A stretch of 64,000 nt of DNA from Nitrobacter sp963807355 (GCA_963807355.1 CAWEBX010000007.1:248001-312000), one strand, 5' to 3'. Numbered from the stretch's first letter, positions 22,036-30,435 are shown. A program made the numbers and translations. The notes: a model not told the origin generated them from the letters alone.

Positions 22036-22468
22036 ATGACAGACTTGCCACGCCACGCTTTGTGCCTTCGCTTCGCCCGCTGCATCCGTGCCGCGTCCGC
22101 GGTCGAATTCGCGATGCTTCTGCCGCTGTTCCTGGTGCTGGTGTTCGGCATCGTCGTGTTCGGCGCCTACTTCACCATGGTGCATGGTGTGCAGCAACTT
22201 GCCGCGGAAGCAGCGCGTTCGTCGGTCGCGGGCTGAGCGAGTCGAGCGGGTCAGCCTTGCCGAAAACTACGTCACGACGAATGCCGGGTCGTATCCTCTG
22301 TTGCAGCCCGGACATCTCACCGTCAGCGCGGCAACCTCCGGCAGTGACGTCTTCGTCGTCACAGTCAACTACGACGCCTCCGACAACCTCATTTACACGT
22401 TGCCGTTCGTGCCGGCGCCGCCTTCGACCATCATCCGCTCAGCGGCGATTCCGTTCGGCGGCTTTTGA
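22036..22468 (+). CDS. TadE-family pilus assembly protein (frameshifted)
   Basis: TadE-like minor pseudopilin of the tight-adherence (Flp pilus) system. The short cytoplasmic N-terminus is followed by a single transmembrane helix with the TadE signature (RAASAVEFAMLLPLFLVLVFG), then VHGVQQLAAEAARSSVAG and a periplasmic tail ending IPFGGF. The frame changes twice around 22230-22250; resolving them gives the usual ~144 residues. The next gene (TadG-like) begins 12 bp later. No other tad genes lie within the window. Confidence 0.85.
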
Positions 22469-22480
22469 GGGAGACGCACG

Positions 22481-24123
22481 ATGCGGAACCTGCTTCGGCG
22501 CTTCATTTCGGGATACGCGCGGCAATTTCGCGATCATGGGAGCCGGGTGCATGGTGCTGGTGCTCGGTTGCGCCGCGCTCGGCGTGGATGTCGGGTCGAT
22601 CTATGCCGACCGCCGTAAGGCGCAGAGCGCCGCCGACCTTGCGGCCATTGTCGCTGCCGGCAACCTTGGCAAAGCCACGAGCGCGGCCGCCGCCACCGTG
22701 ATGGCCAACGGCTATCCGGCGAACGCGCTGCTTTCCGTCGAACTCGGCACGTTCACCGCGAACGCAGCGCTGACGCCGCAGGCGCGCTTCGTCACCCCCG
22801 CGACCGGCGCGCCCAACGCGGCGCGGGTCACGCTGCGTACCGAGACGCCGCTTTATTTCGCGCGCATGTTCACCGGCGGCAGCAGCCACTTCGATATCAC
22901 CAGCAGGGCAACGGCCGCGAGCACCGCGCTTGCCTCGTTCGCGATCGGCTCACGGCTGGTCTCGCTCAATGGCGGCCTGCTCAATGCGATGCTTGGCCGA
23001 ATGCTCGGCACGACGCTGTCGCTTTCGGCGATGGACTATCAGGCGCTGATCGACGCTCACATCGACGCCTTTGATTTCATCAACGCGCTGGCGACGCGGC
23101 TCGATCTGACCGGCGTCACCTACGACTCCGTGCTGTCCGGCGACGTGAAGGTCGGCGACATCGTGGCGGCGATGCTGAGCGCGCAGCAGGCGGCGAACGG
23201 CCTGAACGCCGCGACCACGGCGCTGTCGAACGTCTCGCTGGCGCTTGCCGGGTTAACCACCACCATCGTGCCGGGGAAGCTGATCGACGTCGGCCCTTAT
23301 GCGGCGATGACGGTCGGCTCAAAACCGAAAACAGGCGTCAGCGTCTCGGCGTTCGATCTGCTTTCGGCGACCGGTGCGATCGCCAATGGCAGCAACCAGA
23401 TCGCGGCCTCCGTCAATCTCGGACTACCCGGCATCGCCAGCGTCTCCGTCATGGCGACGATCGGCGAGTACCCGCAAGGGGCAAGCTGGATGACGGTCGG
23501 GACTGAAGGCGTGAGCGTGCACACGGCGCAGACCCGCGTGCTGGTATCGATCAAGTTGCTCGGCAGCGGCCCGGTCGCGGCCGTCAATCTTCCGGTCTAT
23601 GTCGAGGTCGCCTCTGGCACCGCCACGCTGAACGCCGTGAGTTGCGGCCGCCCCGATATCAGCACCTCTAGCGTCACGCTCGGCGTCACGCCGGGCATTC
23701 GTCGACGCCTGGATCGGCAACGTGTCGGCGGCGGAGATGACCAACTTCACCAGCAAGCCCGATCCGGGAGCGGCGACGTTGGTCAATCTCGGCGCGATCA
23801 CCGTGACCGGCCGCGCTCATGCCGGCATGGGCAACACCACGCCGACCCCGGTGTCCTTCAGCTATGCGGACATTGCCGCGAAGATGAAGAAGACCGTGAC
23901 CACGACCGATTTCACCTCGTCACTGACCGCGAGCCTGCTCGGCGATCTCTCGCTCAAGATCAATGTGGGGCCGTTGGGCCTGCCCATCCCCGGTCTCGGG
24001 CCGGCCGTGACGGGCATCATCAGCGGGGCCACGGCGTCGATCGATCAGGTGCTGGCGCAGGTTTTGGCGACGCTCGGCATCGGCATCGGGCAGGCGGATG
24101 TCTGGGTCTCCGGCATCCGCTGA
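22481..24123 (+). CDS. TadG-like pilus/membrane protein (frameshifted)
   Basis: Large exported protein that follows TadE. The N-terminus (after MRNLLRRFI) has one hydrophobic helix (MGAGCMVLVLGCAALGVDV) and the segment DRRKAQSAADLAAI typical of TadG/Flp-associated proteins. The remaining ~450 residues are rich in Ala, Thr, Ser and Val, with repeated beta-like stretches and no recognised domain. The frame changes near 22515 and near 23700 (TLGVTPGI to VDAWIGNVSAAEMTN). It ends VWVSGIR at 24123, only about 45 bp before the left end of the integrated element. Confidence 0.8.
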
Positions 24124-24166
24124 GACGGGGCGGTGCTGGTGAATTGAACCACGTTGAGACCGAGAC

Positions 24167-24184
24167 TTGCCCTGCTTGGGAGAA
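24167..24184. repeat. Left attachment-site core (attL)
   Basis: The 15-bp sequence CCCTGCTTGGGAGAA at 24170-24184 recurs exactly at 34714-34728 in the same orientation. Preceding it, CTT plus one variable base is also shared. CTTnCCC and GGGAGAAg form a rough inverted repeat around TGCTT, the pattern expected for two integrase core-binding sites flanking the crossover. It lies about 140 bp upstream of the integrase start. Confidence 0.72.
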
Positions 24185-24199
24185 AGTAGGCTCTACCAC

Positions 24200-24211
24200 G
24201 CTCTATAGAGC
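24200..24211. repeat. Perfect 12-bp palindrome beside attL
   Basis: GCTCTATAGAGC is a perfect palindrome lying 16 bp inside the left core repeat. It could be a binding site for the excisionase or a regulator of the integrase; no such role is proven by sequence alone. Confidence 0.45.
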
Positions 24212-24290
24212 TTTAGGCTCGGCCGCACAAGTCACTGAACTTCCTTGTTAACTTTCCACTTGTCTCTACCGTGCTCCATGGCCTCTGATA

Positions 24291-24308
24291 GGGACACTTT
24301 AGGGACAC
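24291..24308 (+). repeat. Integrase arm-type sites, left arm
   Basis: Two copies of GGGACAC (24291-24297 and 24302-24308), 11 bp apart start to start. The same pair with the same spacing occurs near the right end (34646-34663) in the same orientation. In the excised circle they would flank the core about 115 bp and 60 bp away, as arm-type integrase sites do. Confidence 0.62.
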
Positions 24309-24320
24309 CGGAGAAAACCC

Positions 24321-25523
24321 ATGGCCCGCCGCATCCATGCTGCAGCACTGGAAAACCGAACTAACCGGTTGAAGCTGCCGGTCCGCAAGAAACCGTTCAC
24401 CGCGCTGATCGCGCCCAACATCTCGATTGCCTATCGCCGCAACGAAGGCGCGGGCACTTGGAGCGTGAAGTGTAACGGCTGGCTGAAGCGCTTTTCACTC
24501 GCCGACGACTACGAAGACGCGAACGGCGACAGCGTGATGACCTACTGGCAGGCGCTTGATCGGGCCAAAGCATTGGCGCGGGCCGATGAGGGCAATACCG
24601 AACAGCTCGCCAGCGTGGCCGAGACAATCGACAGCTATGAAGCGGATCTCGAACGGCGTGGCGGCCGCAAGTACAACGCCACACAGTTGCGCCTGCACAT
24701 TTCCAAGACCATGCAGGCGAAGACGGTGGCGCTGCTCTCCGAGACGGAGCTGCACCAGTGGCGGCTCGGCTTGATCGCGAGCGGCTTGATGCCGTCGTCT
24801 GCCGACCGCATCGCCAAGTCGCTAAGATCGGCGCTCAACCTTGCGGCGGTCAACGACGACCGGATTAGGAACGCGAGCGCTTGGAAAGAAGGTCTGAAGA
24901 AGCCCGACGACGAGGACATCGAGCCACGCAACATCATCCCACCCGACGAGACCATCGCGGCGCTGGTACACGGTGCCTATGAGGACGATCACGTCTTCGG
25001 CCTGATCATCGACACGCTGGCCGAGACCGGCAATCGCGAAAGCCAGCTCTTTCGGCTGAAGGTGCATGATCTGCAGGACCATCTCGCCGCGCGCGCGATG
25101 ATGCCGTCGAGCAGGAAGGGCAAGAACCGCAAGAAAAACCGCTCTATCGAATATCGGCCGCTGCCGATTTCCACGCGCTTGGCGCAGAACCTTCGCCAGC
25201 ATGTGAAGGGCAAGCGACTGGATGCGCCGCTGTTTGTCAAGATGTGGGGTTTGGCCAAGCGGCTGAAGCCGGTGATCGAGCGACTGAAGATCGAGGACGA
25301 CGGCATCACGCCATATGCGCTCAGGCATTCAAGCATCGTCCGGCAGCTCTTGCGGGGCGTGCCGATCAGGGTCGTCGCCAGCCACCACGACACGAGCGTG
25401 GCCGAGATCGAAAGGACTTATAGCCGCTTCATCATTGGCGACGCGACTGAGGCGCTGACGCGGGCCACGTTGCTCGATCTCGCCAAGCCCACCGCGAGCA
25501 ATGTGGTCAAGCTGACGCGGTGA
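24321..25523 (+). CDS. Tyrosine recombinase / integrase
   Basis: Site-specific recombinase of 400 residues, intact. The C-terminal catalytic domain shows R239 (ETGNRESQLFRL), a lysine-rich beta-hairpin (266-272), R335 (PYALRHSSI, with Tyr where the first His of HxxR usually stands), H355/H356 and the nucleophile Y367 (ERTYSRF). The middle (about 90-190) resembles a SAM-like core-binding domain. It starts about 140 bp inside the left att core and reads inward. It probably catalyses integration and, with the AlpA-like protein, excision. Confidence 0.93.
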   Translation: MARRIHAAALENRTNRLKLPVRKKPFTALIAPNISIAYRRNEGAGTWSVKCNGWLKRFSLADDYEDANGDSVMTYWQALDRAKALARADEGNTEQLASVAETIDSYEADLERRGGRKYNATQLRLHISKTMQAKTVALLSETELHQWRLGLIASGLMPSSADRIAKSLRSALNLAAVNDDRIRNASAWKEGLKKPDDEDIEPRNIIPPDETIAALVHGAYEDDHVFGLIIDTLAETGNRESQLFRLKVHDLQDHLAARAMMPSSRKGKNRKKNRSIEYRPLPISTRLAQNLRQHVKGKRLDAPLFVKMWGLAKRLKPVIERLKIEDDGITPYALRHSSIVRQLLRGVPIRVVASHHDTSVAEIERTYSRFIIGDATEALTRATLLDLAKPTASNVVKLTR

Positions 25524-25616
25524 GGAAACAAGGCGACCGGACTTCAAAAAAGCGTTGCTCATCGCCTCATCTGCTTATAATCTCATCTGCTCACCCGCTT
25601 AGTAGAGGAGGTCGAC

Positions 25617-25859
25617 ATGAAAGCAGGGCTAAAGGCGAAGGTTACTAGCCGCGCGGTAATCCAGCGGATCAATCGCAAGCTCGCGCCCGATATGGAGAAA
25701 CTGCGGACCACGCGGGGTGAACGCATGCAGTTGGAGGTCGGTAGGTACCACGTCGTCGACTTCGGCAGGAACATAATAACGGGCGTCAACATCGATCCGG
25801 AGGAGATGGCGCGCGCGCTCGGCGTGCTTGAGGACTACGAAGAGATGGTAGAGGACTAG
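25617..25859 (+). CDS. Small hypothetical protein next to integrase
   Basis: 80 residues, beginning MKAGLKAKVTSRAVIQRINR, with an excellent Shine-Dalgarno (GAGGAGG, 6-7 bp before ATG). The N-terminus is basic and the C-terminus acidic (EEMARALGVLEDYEEMVED). Two beta-strand-like stretches in the middle (MQLEVGRYHVVDF) suggest a small folded protein. Family not recognised. It follows the integrase by 94 bp on the same strand and is the only other rightward gene in the element. Confidence 0.7.
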   Translation: MKAGLKAKVTSRAVIQRINRKLAPDMEKLRTTRGERMQLEVGRYHVVDFGRNIITGVNIDPEEMARALGVLEDYEEMVED

Positions 25860-26236
25860 GATCGGCGCGGAGTGTCGCCGGTTTGAAACGAAGTCCAAGG
25901 GACTTGGTTGTTTCGTTCCCGCACGCATCGAGCGATTGCGCCTACGATCATCCTTGCAAGCGCCTTCGGTGCCCCGATATCGGGGCGCGATCCGGCCCCG
26001 GCCAACGCTCGGCCGCCGTTTCCGGAAGCTCAACTTGCCGCGAACCGCCGAGCAACGTCAGCAGGACACCGACCCGGGGGCGTTGACCGCCATACAGTCC
26101 CACCCTCTGGGCGAGAGGCCCGCGCCTAATCTGAATATCGGATCGCCGCGCAGGAAACGGTGTGGGGTAATAGCAACTCGAATCAGGCCGCCGTCCATCA
26201 CCAAACGTGTGACACTCGGCGGCCAGTAGCCGGGCC
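25860..26236. other. Non-coding stretch in the element
   Basis: 377 bp between the small integrase-proximal gene and CsbD. Open frames on both strands here have no convincing start signals or family resemblance. It contains a perfect 16-bp palindrome, GCCCCGATATCGGGGC, at 25971-25986. Confidence 0.45.
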
Positions 26237-26479
26237 TTAGTATCCCGCCCAGCGCGGCGGTTCTTTCGTGTCAGGCCAAGATTGCGCCTTCTCATACCAG
26301 CTGTCGACTTGCTTTTTGGCCGTGTCTTCCGAGTACCTGTAGCGCTCCATCAGTTTCTTTTCGAGTTGATCACGATCGCCGGAGATCTCCAAGAGCTCAT
26401 CGGAACTGAGCTTGCCCCACTGATCTCTGGCCTTATACTTGACCTGATCCCAGTTTTGCTCAATTTGGTTCCAGTCCAT
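26237..26479 (-). CDS. CsbD-family stress protein
   Basis: 80-residue CsbD-like protein. MDWNQIEQNWDQVKYKARDQWGKLSSDEL carries the family pattern of W/N/K-rich helical segments; it ends KEPPRWAGY. A near-perfect Shine-Dalgarno (AAGGAGGT) precedes the ATG by 5 bp. CsbD proteins are abundant stress-induced small proteins of unknown mechanism. Inside this element it is best read as cargo that benefits the host or survival, not as part of the phage-like machinery. Confidence 0.9.
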   Translation of the reverse strand: MDWNQIEQNWDQVKYKARDQWGKLSSDELLEISGDRDQLEKKLMERYRYSEDTAKKQVDSWYEKAQSWPDTKEPPRWAGY

Positions 26480-26495
26480 TGTTACCTCCTTCGCG

Positions 26496-26693
26496 CTAAA
26501 TTACCGCGAATAAGTCAGAACTAACGAACTTGAACTTCTGTTCCGCCGAGGCGAAGGGCAAATGGTCGCGCATGGACTGCGCAAACAACCGGGCCGACGG
26601 GATGCCCTGGGCCTTTATAGAAAACATGTTCCAGACGGAATCTTCTTTGGTAGTGATCACAATGAAGCCCCTGATGAGGTAACTCACCCGCAT
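26496..26693 (-). CDS. Small hypothetical protein upstream of CsbD
   Basis: 65-residue open frame (MRVSYLIRGFIVITTKEDSVW) ending 17 bp before the CsbD start on the same strand. Composition looks protein-like (mixed hydrophobic and charged residues, no Arg/Pro bias), but there is no clear Shine-Dalgarno before the ATG. Family not recognised; it may instead be the leader of csbD. Confidence 0.38.
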   Translation of the reverse strand: MRVSYLIRGFIVITTKEDSVWNMFSIKAQGIPSARLFAQSMRDHLPFASAEQKFKFVSSDLFAVI

Positions 26694-26736
26694 TTATCTC
26701 AGTTTTCGAGGGCGTTGGGACTTCGCCTCCGCCGTC

Positions 26737-27084
26737 TCACAAGCGGCCACTGGGTCGGGGTCCCATTTCCCATTGCGAGACCCCACATCGCAACATCCGC
26801 TGACGAAGCAATGCAGCGGCCCTGTAGCCGCGCTGGGGGTCCGGCTCGGCGAGTGCCGTTGCCATGTTGCTCGGCCCGATGTTGCAGGGTGGCGGTTGCC
26901 ATGGCGGCAGGCCCAAAACCGAGACCTGCATGTGAAACGCCGCGAACTGGGCGATTTCTTCCCAGTTGTCGCCTCTCGCGACCAGCGAATCGATCGTCGC
27001 GCGTTGGGCTGCGCTTTGGGCGCGGTACAGTTCTAGGGCGTGCTCCAGCGCGGCTCGGTCGGCGGCCTCAGTGGGCGTCTTCAT
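26737..27084 (-). CDS. Hypothetical protein coupled to the small terminase
   Basis: 115 residues. The N-terminal half is helical (EAADRAALEHALELYRAQSA, then RGDNWEEIAQFAAFHMQV) and the C-terminal half is Pro/Arg-rich. Its start lies 17 bp inside the 3' end of the small-terminase gene, so translation is probably coupled. The family is not recognised. Position and coupling suggest a role in packaging or capsid completion, but that is inference only. Confidence 0.6.
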   Translation of the reverse strand: MKTPTEAADRAALEHALELYRAQSAAQRATIDSLVARGDNWEEIAQFAAFHMQVSVLGLPPWQPPPCNIGPSNMATALAEPDPQRGYRAAALLRQRMLRCGVSQWEMGPRPSGRL

Positions 27085-27490
27085 CGCCGCCCCGCTCCAT
27101 CAAATCCATGCGGCTATAATACGAAACACCTTGTGGGGGCTCGGGGGCGGGCGTCGTTTGTCGCCCGGCCGGATTCAACCGCAGCATCCGCGAATAGGTT
27201 GAGATGATCCGCGTCGCCTGCGCGAGGACATTCAGCCAGCCGCTCGGCTTGCCGTCGTCGGTGATGTAGCCGACTGCCGCCAGTTCGCTGGAGGCGGTTT
27301 GCTCTAAGATGCACGCCCGGCAGTAGACCGCCAGCAGCGGCGAATCGGTGCTTTGAAAATGATCGGCTCGGCAACCGGTCACCAGATCCGCGAAAAGCGC
27401 CCTTTCCGGCCCGGTGAGATCATCCGGCGGCCTGATCCGAGACCCGATCGGCGTCGAGAACGCGATGTCGGCGGAGGATTTACGCGGCAT
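27068..27490 (-). CDS. Phage terminase small subunit, P27 family
   Basis: 140 residues. The P27-type pattern is clear: PPDDLTGPERALFADLV, then DHFQSTDSPLLAVYCRACIL, GKPSGWLNVLAQATR and SRMLRLNPAGR. Small terminases bind the pac/cos site and recruit the large subunit, so this protein would set which DNA is packaged. An AAGGA lies 8 bp before the ATG. No large terminase gene lies next to it or elsewhere in the element, so a helper phage must supply the motor if packaging occurs. A 442-bp non-coding leader precedes it. Confidence 0.85.
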   Translation of the reverse strand: MPRKSSADIAFSTPIGSRIRPPDDLTGPERALFADLVTGCRADHFQSTDSPLLAVYCRACILEQTASSELAAVGYITDDGKPSGWLNVLAQATRIISTYSRMLRLNPAGRQTTPAPEPPQGVSYYSRMDLMERGGDEDAH

Positions 27491-27932
27491 GGTCGGGTTC
27501 CTTACGGACGGTAGTAATATACCTTACAACCTGATTCTTGGATTAGCACAGACGGTAATTAGGTAGCGATCAAAAACGGTTCCAAACAGTAGATTTATTC
27601 TCTTTTGGCGACCAGTTTCCAAGTTCCCCCAAGACGCCTACTAGCCCTCGTAGCTAACCGACCGCGCCGCCGCGTTGGAACTCATGGAACTTTAAGAATT
27701 TGGCATATCCCCCCGGCCCCGGCCTAAATACCACATCACCCTAATGACTTACATGAGGAAATATTATAATACCTCAAGTGCGCTGTTTTGGGTCATACAT
27801 CAAATAGGTCAATCCATTTGAATGCCTTATACGACAGCGCAGTAGGCTGCGGATCCCCTAGAATATCCTACTAGGGCCATGGAACTCAGGTTGTATTAGG
27901 TTGTATCGCCAAAGTCCTCTTTGCCTGAAATA
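27491..27932 (-). promoter_or_regulatory. AT-rich 442-bp leader of the small-terminase unit
   Basis: No credible gene on either strand; base composition is clearly lower in GC than the flanks. Contains GGTTGTAT at 27889-27896 and 27899-27906 (10-bp period), GTTGTAT again at 27939-27945, and the inverse TACAACC at 27525-27531 close to the terminase start. On the minus strand TATATT just upstream of the terminase start is a possible -10. The arrangement suggests a separately controlled late promoter. Confidence 0.45.
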
Positions 27933-28139
27933 CTAGAAGTTGTATTTTGATCTTGGGGGCGAATGGCCACCCTCGGGCGGCCCGCCGAACAACAAAGTCA
28001 CCAGTTGCACTCGATCGCTTTCGCTCAGTTGGGAATAGAACGCGGCTAGTTCTTGAGCCTCATCTCTGAGCTGCCTGACCCTTGCCCTCTCCATCAAATT
28101 CATGGCGAGCGGACTGAGCCGACCATTGGCCTCAGGCAC
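27933..28139 (-). CDS. Small helical hypothetical protein
   Basis: 68 residues from a GTG that overlaps the stop of the preceding coiled-coil gene by 8 bp. The central part is a charged amphipathic helix (MERARVRQLRDEAQELAAFYSQL) followed by a Gly/Pro-rich tail. Family not recognised. Overlapping arrangement implies coupled translation with the capsid-region genes. Confidence 0.55.
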   Translation of the reverse strand: MPEANGRLSPLAMNLMERARVRQLRDEAQELAAFYSQLSESDRVQLVTLLFGGPPEGGHSPPRSKYNF

Positions 28140-28725
28140 GACGCGCGCTCCGCAACGGCAACAGCGGCAGATCGACGACCCGCGCGTCCCGCATCTGGCT
28201 CCCCTGTGTCGGCGCGGCCTTCCCGATCTGGGCGTGCAGCTCGGCCAGCTCGGCGCGCTTCGTGGCGATCCTCACGTCAACACGCAGCTCCGTAAGCTGC
28301 TTCTCGAATTTCGCAACGACGTCACCGACGGCATCCCCAACGCCCTCCATTACCTTCATGCATTCGCCCTCGATCATCTCCTTCACCTTGGTGTTCGCGT
28401 CAGTCCGTGCCGCCTGATGACGCGACAGCAAGGTGCGTTCCTGCTCCTTCGCGATGGCGGCCTGCCGGGCAGCCAACTCGCGCCTTGCGTTCTCCCCGCG
28501 CCACAAAAGGCCGGGATTGTCGCCGCGATACGAAAGCAGAAATCCGATCTCGTTGTCTTCAGCCGACGCGTTGGTCCGTACGGGATCGCGATCGTCTATC
28601 TCGGCAACTTGCTGCTTGCGTTCGCTCAGCTCGGCGCGAACTTCATCGGCGCGCGCTCTGTTAGCCTCCAGCATCTCTCGCAAATCGTCGTTCATCACAT
28701 TCACCAATTCGCTGTCGTCATCCAA
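28132..28725 (-). CDS. Coiled-coil protein directly downstream of the capsid gene
   Basis: 197 residues, strongly charged and mostly helical (MNDDLREMLEANRARADEV, later VGDVVAKFEKQLTELRVDV), with a less structured centre and a basic C-terminus. The first ATG overlaps the capsid stop by 25 bp; a second in-frame ATG at 28695 lies just after it. Family not recognised. A soluble coiled-coil protein translated together with an HK97-type capsid could be a scaffold or capsid-size factor, though in known phages the scaffold usually precedes the capsid gene. This role is inferred from position. Confidence 0.62.
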   Translation of the reverse strand: MDDDSELVNVMNDDLREMLEANRARADEVRAELSERKQQVAEIDDRDPVRTNASAEDNEIGFLLSYRGDNPGLLWRGENARRELAARQAAIAKEQERTLLSRHQAARTDANTKVKEMIEGECMKVMEGVGDAVGDVVAKFEKQLTELRVDVRIATKRAELAELHAQIGKAAPTQGSQMRDARVVDLPLLPLRSARRA

Positions 28726-29795
28726 CTAACAGCGCGGTCGTCGCGTCGCGCCCAGGAAGCAGGCAACCGCACTTTGAGTGCAACGCAGTCCGTCTGGAAA
28801 ATTGACCGGCTTGGAGCCGCCACGCCGCTCACATCTCCGATGTTGACGGGCTCGCCATCTTCGAAATGCAACACGCTATCGCGGCTGGCCGACATCTGCG
28901 GCGTCGTGCCGGTCGCGCTGCAAATAGCATCCGGCGCAACCGCCAGAATATCGGCTGGCGCAATTGCGGGCGATGCGAGAATTGTTATCGCTCCGATTCC
29001 GGCACCGCCGTGCAGCCGCAGCGTTGCCGCTCGCGCGGGGTTGGCGATCAAGACCGGCGGCGTGTTGCCAGAGACGGTGCTGACGGCAGCAATGAGCGAC
29101 GAAACGTCGGCCAGCATTGCGGTAGGCGCATCACTAGCGGTGCTAGCGGGTAACGCGCCAATTCCATTCCGCAGCCCAGCAGGCTGAACATCTGGAATAG
29201 CCGGATCGGCGGACAGCGCCACTGCATCCAATGCGAGCCCGACGTTCTGCGTCATCAGGTTTTCAACGATCACCAGCGTGTTAGCGCTGCTGCCCCGGAG
29301 TAATTCGTTGCTGAATGCAGAGATCGAGCCGATCTTGAAAGGCTCAAGAATGGTGGGCTGCGCCAAGGCTTGGCGAACGGGGAATGGTTTTCCCTCTCCA
29401 ATGAAACCAGCCCCGTCTGGATCCGGAATGAACGCTGGAATCGAGATCTTTCCGGAATGGTCGAAGGAAAGCTGAAGACCTAGCGCGAACAGCGCGGGCG
29501 CCGCGAAGCGACGGCTGAGTACGGCGTGGAAATCGGAGATCACCGTCTGAACTAAAGCTGGCGTGTTATCCGTCGTTGTCACGTTGACGGCGGCTCGCGT
29601 CATCCATGCAACGTTTCGGTCCCCCGGCCATTCCCGCGCAACGACATCATCGACGCTTTCGCTGGGTTTGCCAGGACGGTCGCAAGCCATGACGTGTGCG
29701 GCTGCGGAGCGCACCAGCGTGTTGAGACCGGCGCGGCGGAGTGCGCCCGGATCGGCGCGCAATGGAATTGAAACTCTGGGTATTGCTGTGTTCAT
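28701..29795 (-). CDS. Phage major capsid protein, HK97-like
   Basis: 364 residues. The HK97-fold signature sequence FIGEGKPFPV (131-140) begins the E-loop/N-arm transition; ELLRGSS (164-170) and the dimerising helix ENLMTQNVGLALDAVAL follow, then a P-domain/A-domain with PAGLRNGIGAL, and the closing strand SIFQTDCVALKVRLPASWARR. These match tailed-phage capsid proteins of the HK97 type. About 100 residues precede the core but no typical protease cleavage site is evident, and no prohead protease gene is present. It is the strongest evidence that the element makes particles. Confidence 0.86.
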   Translation of the reverse strand: MNTAIPRVSIPLRADPGALRRAGLNTLVRSAAAHVMACDRPGKPSESVDDVVAREWPGDRNVAWMTRAAVNVTTTDNTPALVQTVISDFHAVLSRRFAAPALFALGLQLSFDHSGKISIPAFIPDPDGAGFIGEGKPFPVRQALAQPTILEPFKIGSISAFSNELLRGSSANTLVIVENLMTQNVGLALDAVALSADPAIPDVQPAGLRNGIGALPASTASDAPTAMLADVSSLIAAVSTVSGNTPPVLIANPARAATLRLHGGAGIGAITILASPAIAPADILAVAPDAICSATGTTPQMSASRDSVLHFEDGEPVNIGDVSGVAAPSRSIFQTDCVALKVRLPASWARRDDRAVSWMTTANW

Positions 29796-29852
29796 ACCGC
29801 GATCATGACACGGGTCGCATGCGGCTGACGGGTACGCGTACCCACGATTTTG

Positions 29853-30101
29853 CTAGTATTTTTTCGACCCGTAAGCAGCTTCGCGCCACCACGCCGAGAT
29901 AGCCCTGCCGATCCTTTTTGGATTGTCGCCGTAGTCGCTGCCGTCGTCCATCGAGACGTGATCGAGTAAAAATTGCAGCATGACGCCGTCGTACTCGACA
30001 GGCCCGGTGCAGGCCAGCCCCGCAGCCGCGCGACGAGCGCGGCGCTGCTTGCGGGTTTCACGCTTGCGGTCGGCGGCGGCTGGCGGTCGGCGGGCGTGCA
30101 T
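29853..30101 (-). CDS. Hypothetical protein between primase and capsid
   Basis: 82 residues from ATG at 30101, which has AAAGGAG about 10 bp upstream (a TTG at 30125 is an alternative). The N-terminus is Arg/Pro-rich; the C-terminus (YDGVMLQFLLDHVSMDD, AISAWWREAAYGSKKY) looks folded. Family not recognised. A different frame is also open here but has low-complexity composition. Confidence 0.5.
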   Translation of the reverse strand: MHARRPPAAADRKRETRKQRRARRAAAGLACTGPVEYDGVMLQFLLDHVSMDDGSDYGDNPKRIGRAISAWWREAAYGSKKY

Positions 30102-30150
30102 TTCGGCGGTTTCTCCTTTGCGCAATTGCCGATCGTCCGGTCGGCGCGGT

Positions 30151-30435
30151 TCACTTCGCTCCTCTTGTCTTCGTCTGCACCGGCCTAAGCATCACTCGCG
30201 TTTGAACCTGCTGGCGCAAAAACGGCCGCAGAAAAGCCATGCCGACCTCACGCTTCAACTGTTCGACGTCGAGACGCTCGACCGCCAGTTCGAGAATCGT
30301 TGTCTCGTTCTGGTCGCCTGAAAGCTCGTCCGGATTGTCGAGCACCTCGGCCCGTAGCGACTGCTCGCGCTCCCGGAGATTTTTGATTTCGCTTCGGATG
30401 TCGGCCAGGCGGTCGACCACGTGACGGTTCGCCAT
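30151..30435 (-). CDS. Small coiled-coil hypothetical protein
   Basis: 94 residues, starting MANRHVVDRLADIRSEIKNL, with a charged helical first half and a basic C-terminus. Its ATG overlaps the primase stop (TAATG), so it is translationally coupled to the replication protein. Family not recognised. Confidence 0.6.
   Translation of the reverse strand: MANRHVVDRLADIRSEIKNLREREQSLRAEVLDNPDELSGDQNETTILELAVERLDVEQLKREVGMAFLRPFLRQQVQTRVMLRPVQTKTRGAK

Noticed and set aside
24150..24250. tRNA gene as integration target
   Set aside because: No cloverleaf can be formed around either core repeat; the site appears intergenic.
25948..26295. 115-codon - strand frame in the element
   Set aside because: Arg/Gly/Pro-rich, overlaps csbD's end and has no ribosome site.
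29792..30154. 120-codon open frame overlapping the 29853-30101 gene
   Set aside because: Ser/Thr/Arg-rich low-complexity; the other frame has a good ribosome site and a folded-looking end.
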